Below, one piece after another: positions 1 to 9,243 of a stretch of DNA of 36,583 bases. Position numbers and translations under genes: made by a program. The stretch's first letter is position 1. Every line of letters starts with the position of its first letter. The notes under the pieces were generated by a model. The model searched no databases. It was not told the origin of the DNA and saw nothing but the letters and a program-made list of their open reading frames with translations. The DNA lies in IMG/VR virus record IMGVR_UViG_3300029258_000483, positions 1-36,583 of that record; one strand, given 5' to 3'. The stretch comes from a virus.

Positions 1-144
1 TTATATCTTAGAATTTCACCACGTAATACCCACCTCAGCCGGAGGTGATGATAGTTGGGAGAATGCACAGCTTTTGTGTTTATTCTGCCATGCAGACGCG
101 CACATCCTATTAGAAGAGCAAAACATTGGACATAAGTCCGCAAA
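1..144. repeat. Terminal direct repeat, left copy (144 bp)
   Basis: Bases 1-144 are identical to 36440-36583. This is the overlap expected when a circular or terminally redundant phage genome is assembled as a linear contig. The HNH reading frame continues smoothly across the join, which supports circular closure with a unit length of 36,439 bp. Whether the particle DNA has real 144 bp terminal repeats, cohesive ends or circular permutation cannot be told from this. Confidence 0.95.
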
Positions 145-190
145 CATTGTACTTGCAAGATTAGCAAGAACAAGAGGGAGAAGACGATAA
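2..190 (+). CDS. HNH endonuclease, 3' part (gene split by contig ends)
   Basis: This is the C-terminal 62 codons of a 91-residue HNH nuclease whose start lies at 36354 near the right end; joining the ends gives one open frame. The joined protein has a CxxC pair (CESC), then the HNH core EFHH with a following Asn (WENAQ) and a second CxxC-type cluster (CLFCHADAH), the usual zinc-stapled beta-beta-alpha-metal fold. Small HNH proteins beside terminase genes are common in phages and are often needed for packaging-related DNA cleavage. It lies between the terminase small-subunit region and the methyltransferase and large terminase genes, which fits that role (inferred). Its base composition looks richer in G and C than the following genes. 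Confidence 0.88.
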   Translation, partial: YILEFHHVIPTSAGGDDSWENAQLLCLFCHADAHILLEEQNIGHKSANIVLARLARTRGRRR

Positions 191-195
191 CACAA

Positions 196-226
196 CAGCC
201 TTGTTGGTATAATACTGGCAAGGCTG
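196..226 (+). promoter_or_regulatory. Intergenic RNA hairpin before the methyltransferase gene
   Basis: CAGCCTTG (196-203) pairs with CAAGGCTG (219-226). The intervening bases continue the stem through three G-U pairs and GTAT/ATAC, so in RNA nearly the whole 31 bases can fold into one rod. No run of U follows, so it is not a classic terminator. TATAAT (208-213) sits at the tip but no good -35 is seen. It may be a processing or stability element between the HNH and methyltransferase genes. Confidence 0.6.
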
Positions 227-270
227 CCATCTTATGCAAATAGAACTTTAAATAAAATTTAGAAAATATT

Positions 271-1428
271 ATGATAATAAATAACGACAATATACAAGCA
301 TTAAAAGAACTAGAAGATAATAGCATTGATAGTGTTATTACAGACCCACCCTACGGATTATCATTTATGGGTAAGAAGTGGGATTATGATGTACCCAGCA
401 AAGAGTTATGGCTAGAAGTATTCCGAGTACTAAAACCAGGTGGACACTTATTATCATTTGGTGGCAGTAGAACTTATCACAGACTAGCAGTAGGAATTGA
501 AGATACAGGATTTGAAATCCGTGACCAAATAATGTGGGTATATGGTTCTGGGTTTCCTAAATCACACAATATAGGTAAAGCAGTAGATAAGTTACAGGGC
601 AACTCAAAATGGGAAGGCTGGGGAACAGCACTTAAACCAGCACACGAACCTATTGTACTAGCAAGAAAACCATTAGGAGAAAAGACTGTTGCTAAGAATG
701 TATTGAAATGGGGAACAGGTGGAATAAATATTGATGAGTGTAGAGTTGAAGCAAATGGAAAAGATTTAGATGAAATAAACAGAGGAAATAAAAGACCTAT
801 TGGTAATAATTATTCAGAAATTACAGCTTTCAAAATCCAGTGTAAAGATAGAGAAAAAAAAATATCAAATGGAAGATTCCCAGCAAACTTTATACACGAT
901 GGAAGTGATGAGGTTGTTAGTATGTTTCCTAATACAGGTGGTGGTAAATACCAAAAACAAGCAAGAAAAAGAAAAGGTTTTATGTTAAGTGGTAGTGAGA
1001 AAAATATACAAACAGCAAATGCACCAGATAACTATGGCGACTCAGGTTCAGCATCAAGATTTTTTTATTGTGCAAAAGCAAGTAAGTCTGAAAGGAATAA
1101 GGGGTTAGATGGGTTTGAAGCAAAACAAACAACAGGTGGTGGTGGTGGGATTGGTAATTATTTAGATGATGTTAATTCTGCAAGTGGTAAATATGGAAGT
1201 GAAAAAGCACCAAACAAAAATTATCATCCAACAGTTAAACCAATAGCACTTATGAGATACCTTGCAATACTAATAACACCTAAACAAGGAACAGTATTAG
1301 ACCCTTTTATGGGTTCAGGAACAACAGGTATTGCCTGTAAGTTAGAAGGTTTTGAGTTTGTAGGCATAGAGATAGATCCAGAATACTTTAAGATAGCAGA
1401 GGCAAGAATTGAAAACTATAAAGAGTAG
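271..1428 (+). CDS. Beta-class DNA methyltransferase (N6-adenine or N4-cytosine)
   Basis: A 385-residue AdoMet-dependent DNA amino-methyltransferase. Catalytic motif IV is DPPY at residues 25-28, followed by a long central target-recognition region (about 90-320, rich in Gly, Lys and Asn), and the AdoMet-binding motif FMGSGTTG at 346-353. This order (IV before I) defines the beta group. DPPY is more typical of N6-adenine than N4-cytosine enzymes. No restriction nuclease is beside it, so it is probably an orphan enzyme that protects or marks phage DNA, or acts with packaging. A ParB-like protein, a frequent partner of phage methyltransferases, lies at 32026. No clear ribosome site precedes the ATG; TAAAAT at 253-258 leaves at most a very short leader. 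Confidence 0.93.
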   Translation: MIINNDNIQALKELEDNSIDSVITDPPYGLSFMGKKWDYDVPSKELWLEVFRVLKPGGHLLSFGGSRTYHRLAVGIEDTGFEIRDQIMWVYGSGFPKSHNIGKAVDKLQGNSKWEGWGTALKPAHEPIVLARKPLGEKTVAKNVLKWGTGGINIDECRVEANGKDLDEINRGNKRPIGNNYSEITAFKIQCKDREKKISNGRFPANFIHDGSDEVVSMFPNTGGGKYQKQARKRKGFMLSGSEKNIQTANAPDNYGDSGSASRFFYCAKASKSERNKGLDGFEAKQTTGGGGGIGNYLDDVNSASGKYGSEKAPNKNYHPTVKPIALMRYLAILITPKQGTVLDPFMGSGTTGIACKLEGFEFVGIEIDPEYFKIAEARIENYKE

Positions 1429-1442
1429 ATAATTTTACTATT

Positions 1443-2732
1443 ATGCAAATAGTTTTAAATATAAAAAATTTTGATAAACAAAAAGAAATATTCCAGGATC
1501 CTCACCGCTATAAAATAATATCTAAAGGAAGAAGATTTGGACTTACAAGAGGTATGGCCAACGAGTACATAATGAGAGCGCTGCAAGGTAGATTTAAAAA
1601 GGGTTTATGGGTAGATACCATTAACGCAAACATTGACAGATACGTTGAGAGATTTATGGTTCCGGAACTTAGAAAATTACCTAAACAAATATTTTGGCAG
1701 TGGAAAAAACAAGCAAGAACTCTAATTATTAAAGACTCATACATAGACTTTAGATCATCAGATAATCCACAAAACATTGAAGGGTTTGGGTATGAAATAG
1801 CATTCTTAAACGAAGCAGGAATCATTTTAAGAGACGAATACTTATGGCATAACGCAATACAACCAATGCTTATGGAATATCAAGCAGAGACGATTATAGG
1901 AGGTAATCCTAAAGGTAGGGGATTATTCTACGATTTATATCTTAAAGGCTTAAATCCTGACAATAAAGATTACAAATCATTTCATGTTACAACTTATGAT
2001 AATCCTTACATGCCGGTAGCTGAAGTAGATAGAATGGTAGCAGATATGCCTGAAAGAGTAGCAAGGCAAGAGATATTTGGAGAGTTTTTAGAAGATGAAG
2101 GTTCAGTTTTCAAACACGTTAAAGATATTATGGTAGCACTACCGGAGAAACCTATGCCAAACAAAAGGTATGTAATGGGAGTAGACCTTGCTAAAGTTCA
2201 AGACTACACAGTAGTTGTTATATACGATGCAGAATCACATCATCAAGTTTATCAGGCAAGATTTAAAGATTTAGACTGGGTAGCACAAAAGAAAAGAATA
2301 TTTGCAATCAACAAATACTACAACAGTTGTCCGGTAGTTCTAGATGCTACGGGAGTAGGAGATCCAATTGCTGATGACTTTTTACAAGAAGGTATTGCAG
2401 TTATACCTGTAAAGCTTACAAACGAATCTAAGAGAGAAATCATAGAAAAGTTAGTATTATGGATAGAGCAAGAAAGAATAGCAATGCTAAATCTAAAAGA
2501 AACACTAATAGAATTTACTGCTTTTACGTATGATATCTCAAGTAGTGGTAAAATAAGATATAATGCTCCACCAGGATTGCATGACGATATAGTTATCGCT
2601 CATGCTTTAGCTGTAAAAGAGTTGTTTGGAACTAGAAAATTTACGACCAAAGAACCTACACGTATTCAACAAGCAATACGTCAAAAACTCAGAGGTCAGA
2701 AAGATGACGAATATGACATCATCGCAATCTAA
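1443..2732 (+). CDS. terL: Terminase large subunit (packaging ATPase/nuclease)
   Basis: A 429-residue motor protein that docks on the portal and pumps DNA into the prohead. The ATPase half has a deviant Walker A, SKGRRFGLT (about 27-35), and a Walker B region ending LNEA (122-125) with the catalytic Glu. The RNase H-like nuclease half has acidic ligands in GVDLAK (Asp248), VLDATG (Asp301) and LHDDIV (Asp381/382). Length is normal. The ATG has no obvious Shine-Dalgarno sequence and follows the methyltransferase by 14 bases. The matching small subunit lies at 34830, so the pair is separated by six genes across the contig join. Confidence 0.95.
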   Translation: MQIVLNIKNFDKQKEIFQDPHRYKIISKGRRFGLTRGMANEYIMRALQGRFKKGLWVDTINANIDRYVERFMVPELRKLPKQIFWQWKKQARTLIIKDSYIDFRSSDNPQNIEGFGYEIAFLNEAGIILRDEYLWHNAIQPMLMEYQAETIIGGNPKGRGLFYDLYLKGLNPDNKDYKSFHVTTYDNPYMPVAEVDRMVADMPERVARQEIFGEFLEDEGSVFKHVKDIMVALPEKPMPNKRYVMGVDLAKVQDYTVVVIYDAESHHQVYQARFKDLDWVAQKKRIFAINKYYNSCPVVLDATGVGDPIADDFLQEGIAVIPVKLTNESKREIIEKLVLWIEQERIAMLNLKETLIEFTAFTYDISSSGKIRYNAPPGLHDDIVIAHALAVKELFGTRKFTTKEPTRIQQAIRQKLRGQKDDEYDIIAI

Positions 2733-3258
2733 CAGAGAAGAAATAGCTCAAATATTTAATTTTGAAGAAGAAGTTATAGAAGAGAAAAAAGAAGAAAAGA
2801 AAGAAGTTGAAAAAGAACCTGTTAAACAGGCTAAAAAAGAAATAGTTAAAGAAGAAAAAGTATATCCAGACCACTACGAGCTAACAGATGCATTGTTTTG
2901 GATAGAAGATATATTAGGAAGAGGACTTATTGATTGGGTACTTGTAGGAGATATTGCAGACCAAATAAGAAAATACAACGATCCTACACTACTTGCAGAT
3001 AAGATAGAATTAGAGATACTAAGAGGTAAATTTACAGTATCAGGTAGGAAGATGATTTCATCTTGGATACCGCAATCGTTAGATGACACACTTACTGAAA
3101 TAAAAGTACAATACAAAAACGTTCCAATTCATATTAAAATAATAGATAAGGATCCAGGTTATCTTAAAAATCCTAATACAGTATTCTTTTATGTAGTAGA
3201 TTTTAAGTTACCAAATCCTTATGAGGTTTATTTAGATGTTAGAAATAATAACAATTAG
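2704..3258 (+). CDS. Unknown protein, possibly nucleotidyltransferase-like
   Basis: 184 residues, starting at ATG 2704, eight bases after AGAGG (2691-2695); the frame stays open farther upstream but only as overlap with terL. Residues 8-60 are charged and Glu/Lys-rich. The C-terminal part has WVLVGDIADQIR followed by ADKIELEIL and later a segment ending VPIHIKIID. This resembles the G[GD]xA ... DxE/DxD ... layout of small nucleotidyltransferase-fold proteins, but the match is by eye and weak. The gene overlaps terL by 29 bases and the next gene by 23, so it is translated within the packaging operon. Function unknown. Confidence 0.75.
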   Translation: MTNMTSSQSNREEIAQIFNFEEEVIEEKKEEKKEVEKEPVKQAKKEIVKEEKVYPDHYELTDALFWIEDILGRGLIDWVLVGDIADQIRKYNDPTLLADKIELEILRGKFTVSGRKMISSWIPQSLDDTLTEIKVQYKNVPIHIKIIDKDPGYLKNPNTVFFYVVDFKLPNPYEVYLDVRNNNN

Positions 3259-3502
3259 TACATTAGCAATATTATTAATAGGAATGTTTGTATACCATGT
3301 TTTCATGGTTAAAGAACTAAACAAGCAAATAAGAGAATTGGTTAAAATGCAAAAAGCAAAGAACTTAACCGAATATTCTGCTAGTGAAAAAATACAAGAA
3401 AACACAACAGAGCAAGAACCTCCTGAATTTATACCATCAGAAAACATTGACGAGGATATATTTAATAAAATGATAGAAAGGCAATTAGATGGCTCTAGAT
3501 AA
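3236..3502 (+). CDS. Small single-span membrane protein with coiled tail
   Basis: 88 residues. Residues 3-26 form one hydrophobic segment (isoleucine/leucine-rich with VYHVFM), followed by a Lys/Glu-rich, probably helical tail (about 28-55) and an acidic C-terminus. It starts inside the end of the preceding gene, with GAGG about nine bases upstream, and overlaps the portal start by 14 bases. No family is recognised; the position between terL and portal and the membrane anchor give no firm function. Confidence 0.75.
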   Translation: MLEIITISTLAILLIGMFVYHVFMVKELNKQIRELVKMQKAKNLTEYSASEKIQENTTEQEPPEFIPSENIDEDIFNKMIERQLDGSR

Positions 3503-5333
3503 GAGATTATCACCAAAAGATAGATTAGGAATGCAGATAGATGAAATGCTATCTACTTTAAAAACAAGAAGAAAAAAGTTTGAACAAAGATGGTACGATA
3601 ACAATTTCTTTGATGATGGTTATCATTTTAGATACGTATCAAGAACAACCGGTAAAGTATTAGATGTTCATAAATCACAAACTAATGATCCGGTAAGAGC
3701 AATTCCTAAAGCATCAAGACAAATAAGAGGTATAGCAAACCTTATTATGGGAACAGATCCAGTTCCTGTTGTATATCCTGATATAGCTAAAGGTATGACA
3801 CCTGAGCTTATAGAGAAAAGGAAGAACTGGGCTAAAGCATCAGGTCTTTGGATAGAAAAAGAATGGAAAGATAAAGACATGAAGGGAAAACTTACACAAA
3901 TGCTAATACTTGCTATGAAGCATGGCGTTAGTTTTTTACAAGTTTACCCTGATTTTGTAGAAGAAAAGATAAACATGAAGGTTTATGACGCATTTGATAT
4001 ATACGTAGATGGCTCACAAACAGACATTGAAGACAGTCCATACGTAATAAAAGCAATACCAATGCTAGTTTCTAAAATAAAAGCAAATGAAATGTTTGAT
4101 GAAGAGCAAAAAACAAAGATATCTCCTGACTGGAAGTACGCTAACTCAGAGATAAAAGATGCTTATATGCAAACAAGATATGGTAAAGGCAGTAATGATG
4201 ACAACAATGCAACAGTAATCTTAAAAGAAGCTTTTCAAAAAGTTTATCTAAATAAAAACAATTATCCGTACATCGCCAGTAAATATCCTGAGGCAGTGAG
4301 GGATAAAGATATTGGCGATGTAGTCATGAGACATACATTTGTTGCAGGTAATGTATGGTTATTTGATGAATACTTACCTAACAGTAACTACCCATTTATA
4401 GCGCTCACAATGGAACCTGGCGCACTTTATCAAACACCACAGATTGAAAGATTCATTCCAGCAAATAAGAGCTTAGATTTGATTATGAACAGAATTGAGA
4501 AATACACCAACACAATGACCACAGGTATATGGCTAAAAAGAAAAGGTGAAGATTTCAGACCAACTAACGTTCCAGGCGGACAAGTTATAGAATACACTGC
4601 AACACCACCTCAACAAGCACAAATGGCATCACTTCCAGGACATGTTTTCAATTTTGTTAAGTTATTAGAGCAATTTATAGAAGAGCAAGGCGCAAGTACA
4701 TCAGCACTAGCACAACTACCACCTGGAGTTAAATCAGGAGTTGCTATTGAATCATTAAAGGCAACAGAGTTTGCTAACCTTAAGATAAATACAGACCAAT
4801 TTAAACAAGTTGTAGAAATAATAGCTCAAAGAATGCTAGATATTGCAGCAGATCACTTTATAACACCACAAACAATAAGAAGATTAGAAAATGGTGAACC
4901 AAGATATTTCGAGGTTGTAGGACAAATTGGAATGGAAGCAAGACAAAGAATTGGTGAAAATCTACCTGAAGATGTTGCAATAATATCTAGAGACGCAAAA
5001 GTAGATGTAGAAGTATCAACAGATGCAGCATTTACTATGGAAGGTAAAAGAGAAATAGCACAACAAGTAACAGCATTCTTCTTAGAACTTGCTAAGATTG
5101 GATACGTTACACCTGATCAGATAGATGTTGTAATTAAATCTTTGATAGATACATTTAAATTTGGTAATACTCAAGAATTCTTAGAGGCATTAGATAGACC
5201 AATGCCCGAACAACCACAGCAAACAAACACAGATGATATAAAAGTTGCTATATTAGAAGTATTGAGAGATGTAGGATTAGTACCAGGAGGTCAACAAGTT
5301 CAAGATAGTGGTATGCCACAAGGAGGTATGTAA
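3489..5333 (+). CDS. Portal protein (head-tail connector)
   Basis: 614 residues, a normal size for podovirus portals. It is assigned from size, from position directly between terL and the scaffold/capsid genes, and from sequence character: a basic N-terminus, the segment [23 protein letters not shown], a long alpha/beta core, and a C-terminal acidic/Gln-rich tail (EQPQQTN, then a Gly/Gln/Pro-rich end). Twelve copies would form the ring through which DNA enters and leaves. The start ATG overlaps the previous gene; AGG lies just upstream. I see no fused protease or head-morphogenesis domain. Confidence 0.85.
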   Translation: MALDKRLSPKDRLGMQIDEMLSTLKTRRKKFEQRWYDNNFFDDGYHFRYVSRTTGKVLDVHKSQTNDPVRAIPKASRQIRGIANLIMGTDPVPVVYPDIAKGMTPELIEKRKNWAKASGLWIEKEWKDKDMKGKLTQMLILAMKHGVSFLQVYPDFVEEKINMKVYDAFDIYVDGSQTDIEDSPYVIKAIPMLVSKIKANEMFDEEQKTKISPDWKYANSEIKDAYMQTRYGKGSNDDNNATVILKEAFQKVYLNKNNYPYIASKYPEAVRDKDIGDVVMRHTFVAGNVWLFDEYLPNSNYPFIALTMEPGALYQTPQIERFIPANKSLDLIMNRIEKYTNTMTTGIWLKRKGEDFRPTNVPGGQVIEYTATPPQQAQMASLPGHVFNFVKLLEQFIEEQGASTSALAQLPPGVKSGVAIESLKATEFANLKINTDQFKQVVEIIAQRMLDIAADHFITPQTIRRLENGEPRYFEVVGQIGMEARQRIGENLPEDVAIISRDAKVDVEVSTDAAFTMEGKREIAQQVTAFFLELAKIGYVTPDQIDVVIKSLIDTFKFGNTQEFLEALDRPMPEQPQQTNTDDIKVAILEVLRDVGLVPGGQQVQDSGMPQGGM

Positions 5334-5467
5334 TGCCGATGAAAAAAGGATACTCAAATAAAACAGTATCAAAAAATATATCTATGCTTAGAAAAGAGGG
5401 TAAACCTCAAAAACAAGCTATAGCTATTGCTTTAGAAATGAGAAGAAAAGCAAAGAAAGGTAAATAA
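5333..5467 (+). CDS. Small basic phage protein (44 aa)
   Basis: This gene is too short for most ORF finders. The frame from ATG 5333 (overlapping the portal stop as TAATG, with AGGAGG ten bases upstream) gives 44 residues. It begins [11 protein letters not shown] and contains [20 protein letters not shown], a Lys/Arg-rich amphipathic helix. Very similar short segments (KGYS..T...NI......GKPQKQAVAIAL) recur in many phage head regions as short proteins or domains of unknown function. It ends TAATG on the next start, so it is translationally coupled on both sides. Confidence 0.82.
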   Translation: MPMKKGYSNKTVSKNISMLRKEGKPQKQAIAIALEMRRKAKKGK

Positions 5468-5736
5468 TGTCTAAAAACATGATGTATAAAGAATACGCTT
5501 TTATATTTGATCCAGCTGAATCTTTTCAGTATATGTATGAATTTGAGGCAAAGCTAGATGAATTCTTTTCAATGTCCGGTTATGAGGTAGAAAAGATAAC
5601 AAATAGTGATTTTGGTAAGTGTATTGTTTATATAAGAAAAAAAGACATTATGGAAGAGATGGCAGAGTCAGAAAATGACATGGAATATAATCCAGGACAA
5701 CAAAAGGTTAAAGTAAAAATTAAAATACCTAAATAA
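5467..5736 (+). CDS. Unknown small protein of the head operon
   Basis: 89 residues, preceded by AAAGG five bases from the ATG and sharing its first base with the previous stop. The protein mixes acidic and aromatic residues (FDPAESFQYMYEFEAKLDEFF) and ends in a Lys/Ile/Val-rich strand-like tail (VKVKIKIPK). No family is recognised. The stop overlaps the next ATG (TAATGG), so it is coupled with the structural gene that follows. Confidence 0.75.
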   Translation: MSKNMMYKEYAFIFDPAESFQYMYEFEAKLDEFFSMSGYEVEKITNSDFGKCIVYIRKKDIMEEMAESENDMEYNPGQQKVKVKIKIPK

Positions 5737-7031
5737 TGGCAGATCAATACGCAATACAAGACCAAAACAGATTTCCAGCAATGACTGGACATTCCGGAAC
5801 ATCAAACGATGCTGAAGTTAGAAGAGTTCTAGTTAATAACAATGGACAATTTAGTACAAATGTATCAGATGTATCTGGACAAGCTAGCGTTACTGTAGGT
5901 CCATTTGGAGAAATGCTTACAGGAACTAAACAAGACCATGTAACACTTAACTTTAAGTATCCTTACTACAACACAACTTTTGATATGAAACCTAAAGATG
6001 TATCCGGAGATGGAACAATATCTGTTAGCAATTCTTTATTATCAGTTAACTCCCCTACTCTTGGTACTGCTATTGCAGAATCTAGAAACAACTTAATGTA
6101 CAAATCAGGACATACTGCTTATGCTGACTTTACTTCATCATTTGATGGCACAGGTACAGGATATGCAGGAGCATTTGATGACAATGATGGATTTTTTGTA
6201 AAGGTAAGCAACGGTACAGCTAGTGTTGGTAGGATGTACGGCGGAGTACAGACAGGACTTGTATCACAAGATAGTTGGAATGGAGATACAAACCTTACAG
6301 AGATAGATTGGTCAAATCTTAATTTATTTAGAATAATATTTGGCTATCTTGGAGTTGCTAATATAGCTTTTCAAATAAGAAAAAATGGTTGGAAAACATT
6401 ACATGTAATAGAAACCGAAGGACAAATAAACACAACAACAGTTAAAAATCCCACATTTCCTATAAGATTTGAAGCACAAAACGGAATGACTGTTAAAACG
6501 GGTAGTGCTAATGCAGGATTAATTGGTGGAGATATAAATAACAAAAGATATTTTGCATTTTCTGGATCAACTACTTTATCAAGTACAAACGTAGCTACTG
6601 CAATACATTTTAATAACAAAGGAACTTATAAAACATTACCAAATAAAAACAAAGCACAACTGATTAAACTTAAACTATTTATAGACGCTCCAGCATCAGG
6701 AACAGGCACTGTTGAAATAAAGTTTATAAAGAATGCAACAATTACAGGTACTCCAAGTTATACAGACGTAGACGCAAATAATTCAACAATACAATATGCA
6801 ACTAATGTTAGTTATTCTAGTAGTGGTAAACTAGTATTTGTAGATTATGTAGGTTATAGCTCATCTGTTGCAGCATCTGCAGCAGATATAGGAGGTTCTG
6901 ATACAGTTACATTATCAGATATAGGTTTATACCTTTTAGAAAACGAAACAATTACAATAACAGCACAAAACGTTGCAGGTAACACTAATGTAACTGTCAG
7001 ATTTGCATTTAATTGGTTAGAAGAGTTTTAA
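5736..7031 (+). CDS. Beta-rich virion protein, probably head- or fibre-associated
   Basis: 431 residues, rich in Gly, Ser, Thr and Asn with alternating hydrophobic residues, the pattern of a secreted or surface beta-sandwich protein. There is no signal peptide. The N-terminus (about 1-80) is polar; the middle (about 100-290) contains FxVKVSNGTASVG- and FQIRKNGWKTLHVI-like strands; the C-terminal 130 residues look like a separate beta-sandwich ending in RFAFNWLEEF. It lies between portal and scaffold, with its own promoter-bearing gap after it. A virion surface protein (head fibre or capsid-associated adhesin) is most likely, but the family is not recognised. Confidence 0.7.
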   Translation: MADQYAIQDQNRFPAMTGHSGTSNDAEVRRVLVNNNGQFSTNVSDVSGQASVTVGPFGEMLTGTKQDHVTLNFKYPYYNTTFDMKPKDVSGDGTISVSNSLLSVNSPTLGTAIAESRNNLMYKSGHTAYADFTSSFDGTGTGYAGAFDDNDGFFVKVSNGTASVGRMYGGVQTGLVSQDSWNGDTNLTEIDWSNLNLFRIIFGYLGVANIAFQIRKNGWKTLHVIETEGQINTTTVKNPTFPIRFEAQNGMTVKTGSANAGLIGGDINNKRYFAFSGSTTLSSTNVATAIHFNNKGTYKTLPNKNKAQLIKLKLFIDAPASGTGTVEIKFIKNATITGTPSYTDVDANNSTIQYATNVSYSSSGKLVFVDYVGYSSSVAASAADIGGSDTVTLSDIGLYLLENETITITAQNVAGNTNVTVRFAFNWLEEF

Positions 7032-7035
7032 TAAT

Positions 7036-7065
7036 TTGACTAGCAACTCTATTACCCTTTAATAT
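7036..7065 (+). promoter_or_regulatory. Promoter for scaffold and capsid genes
   Basis: TTGACT (7036-7041) is followed after 18 bases by TAATAT (7060-7065), close to a sigma70 consensus, in a 109-base gap before the scaffold gene. Transcription would start near 7072, giving a leader of about 70 bases that contains a short GAGG/CCTC hairpin. This would allow extra expression of the scaffold and major capsid genes, which are needed in high copy. Confidence 0.55.
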
Positions 7066-7140
7066 ATTAGCAGTATAAGTTTCGAGGTGTTAATCCTCAT
7101 TGAACATTCCTAATTATGGGAGATGTCAGGAAAGGTATAT

Positions 7141-7863
7141 ATGGCACTATTTGAAAAAAATAATGACCAGGAACAAGAAGAAGTAGTACAAAATTATAAA
7201 TTTGGAGAGGAAGAATATACACAAGAACAATTAGAGGAACTTGTTAACTTCGGTAAACTTGCAAAAGAAGCTGAAGAAAAATACGATACTAAAATTGACA
7301 GAGTATATCCTGAATTTACTAAAAAATCTCAAAAACTCAAAGAATACGAGCAAAGGATTCAAGAATATGAGAATAAATTTAAAGAATTTGAAACAAAACC
7401 TCAGCAACCAGCTTACCAAGATGATGAGCAAGTTAGACTTGCTAAAGAAGCTGCTAAAAAAATAGGTTTATTAACTAAAGAAGACATTGAGGAATTAGGT
7501 TTAATCACTAAAGATAGATTTAATCAAGAATACAATCAAGTAAGACAAGCCGAAAAACTATTAGATGGCATGAACAAATATTCTAAAGAATATGATGGTT
7601 CTGATGGCAGACCTAAATTTGATATAGATGAAATCTTAGAATACATGAACGAAACCGGTATTCAAGATTATAAAATTGCTTATAAAATCAAATATGATGA
7701 TGAGTTAACAGCTTGGAAATCAAAAGAATTAGGTAAAGCAAAGAAACCTGGACTATACACTGAAGAAAATTCAACATTATCAGACAAAGCTCCAAGAGAA
7801 ACAAGAACAACAAGAGATAACTTGTCAGATTCTATAAGACAAGCATTGCAAGGTAGATTATAA
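7141..7863 (+). CDS. Head scaffolding protein
   Basis: 240 residues from ATG 7141, chosen because AAAGG lies five bases upstream; ATG 7123 in the same frame has no usable ribosome site. The protein is strongly charged and helical: an acidic N-terminus, a heptad-like Lys/Glu coiled coil (about 45-90), a middle repeat of GLLTKEDIEELGLITKDRF, and a basic C-terminal tail (RDNLSDSIRQALQGRL) that could bind the capsid shell. Charge pattern, length and position immediately before the major capsid gene are those of phage scaffolds. Confidence 0.82.
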   Translation: MALFEKNNDQEQEEVVQNYKFGEEEYTQEQLEELVNFGKLAKEAEEKYDTKIDRVYPEFTKKSQKLKEYEQRIQEYENKFKEFETKPQQPAYQDDEQVRLAKEAAKKIGLLTKEDIEELGLITKDRFNQEYNQVRQAEKLLDGMNKYSKEYDGSDGRPKFDIDEILEYMNETGIQDYKIAYKIKYDDELTAWKSKELGKAKKPGLYTEENSTLSDKAPRETRTTRDNLSDSIRQALQGRL

Positions 7864-7910
7864 TTGATACATAGTAGTAAGTTTAGACAATGGAAAGTAG
7901 GTGAAAATTA

Positions 7911-9167
7911 ATGTCAATAACAATCTCTGATGTTAGTAATGCCTTAACAAAGGTAATAAGACCTTTCATTCAAGACAACTTCGATAAAAACACTATCTTA
8001 TTAGATAAGGTTAAAAGAAATGCTAGTGTTACTTTCATGAACGACAATTTTTATGCTCCTGTAAGATCTTCTAGACATGGTGGTATAACAAACTTAGCTA
8101 ATGATGGTAATACTTTGATAACTGGAAGTGCAGGTATATCACAAGCATCTATTGGAGTTAAAATCTTAACTGGTACTTTCGACATTAGTAAACTAGTAAT
8201 CGATGCAACCAAAACCTCCAAAGGTGCAGTGGAAAACCAACTGACCTTTCAGGCTCAAACTTTAGCAAACGATTTTGCAAAAGATGTCAACCAGCAACTT
8301 ATGGGTGATGGTATAGGAGCTGTTGGACAAGTCTCCGGATCTGTTTCAACAGGAACATTTACTGTAATCAATCCTGATTCTAATTTAGATGATGGTAGAT
8401 CCACCGATAACTACGGTGTAGTAAATGGAGATATTAGAGCAACCAAGTTTATAAGACCTGGACAAGTAATCGGAATCGGTACTGCAGGTGCTGACCTTGG
8501 TACTGTAACTTCTGTAACTACTGACGCAAGTGGAACAATCGGTACTGTTGTTGTAACTGGCGCACCAGCTATAGCAGCAAACGATACAATCTACAGAGTA
8601 GACGGTAGTGGACAAGGAGCAGGAACATCTTTTATCACTGGTATAAAAGCTGCTTTAGGAACTCAATCCTCTTACGCCGGCATAACTAGATCAAGTCAAG
8701 AAGACTGGACAGCACAAAGAAACGTAACTTCTGAAGCATTAACATTAAGTGCTATGGAAGACGTATACTTAGCTGCAAGAGAATACTCTCAAATGGGTGA
8801 TACTTATGTAATCTTAGCTAATAAGACTTTATATAAGAAATATGGAGACATATTAACCTCATTAAGAAGAACTGTTAACGAAACTGAGTTAATCAGTGGA
8901 TGGACAGGTCTAGAGTTCGCTGCAGGTGCAGGAAGAGTTGGTGTATTTTTAGATTATGATGTACCAGATGGTGCAGTATTAGTTCTAAACTTAGATACAT
9001 GGACAATCGCCCAAGTCTCAGACATGGACTGGTTAGATGATCCTCAAAGTGGTGCTTTAGTTAGAAGAAGAGACGCAATAACATACCAAGCTACTATGGC
9101 ATGGTTTATGAATCTTCTCTGCGTAGCTCCAGCTGCAAACGGAGTCCTATATCAAAAAACAGATTAA
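7911..9167 (+). CDS. Major capsid protein
   Basis: 418 residues, with GGTGAAAATTA just before the ATG. The N-terminus (ISDVSNALTKVIRPFIQDNFDKNTILLDKV), the segment ATKTSKGAVENQLTFQAQTLANDFAKDVNQQL, and the C-terminal DAITYQATMAWFMNLLCVAPAANGVLY match the layout of HK97-fold capsid proteins with an N-arm, spine helix and P/A-domains. The Gly/Thr-rich segment about 145-230 looks like an inserted surface domain. Codons here are more regular (for example more GTA and ATC, fewer rare codons) than in neighbours, as often seen in highly expressed genes. It follows the scaffold and is followed by an RNA hairpin. Confidence 0.85.
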   Translation: MSITISDVSNALTKVIRPFIQDNFDKNTILLDKVKRNASVTFMNDNFYAPVRSSRHGGITNLANDGNTLITGSAGISQASIGVKILTGTFDISKLVIDATKTSKGAVENQLTFQAQTLANDFAKDVNQQLMGDGIGAVGQVSGSVSTGTFTVINPDSNLDDGRSTDNYGVVNGDIRATKFIRPGQVIGIGTAGADLGTVTSVTTDASGTIGTVVVTGAPAIAANDTIYRVDGSGQGAGTSFITGIKAALGTQSSYAGITRSSQEDWTAQRNVTSEALTLSAMEDVYLAAREYSQMGDTYVILANKTLYKKYGDILTSLRRTVNETELISGWTGLEFAAGAGRVGVFLDYDVPDGAVLVLNLDTWTIAQVSDMDWLDDPQSGALVRRRDAITYQATMAWFMNLLCVAPAANGVLYQKTD

Positions 9168-9177
9168 TCGGGTTTTT

Positions 9178-9226
9178 GGTTGGTTTGGCGATTACTGTTT
9201 TTAAGGACAAAAAAAACAAACCAACC
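9178..9226 (+). promoter_or_regulatory. Stem-loop after the capsid gene
   Basis: GGTTGGTTTG (9178-9187) and CAAACCAACC (9217-9226) form a perfect 10-bp stem around a 29-base loop; the loop can itself pair GTTTTT with AAAAAC. There is no U run after the stem (GCTTTAAAAAAAG follows), so it is unlikely to stop transcription efficiently. It may protect the capsid message from 3' decay or reduce read-through to the downstream genes. Confidence 0.7.
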
Positions 9227-9243
9227 GCTTTAAAAAAAGAGTT

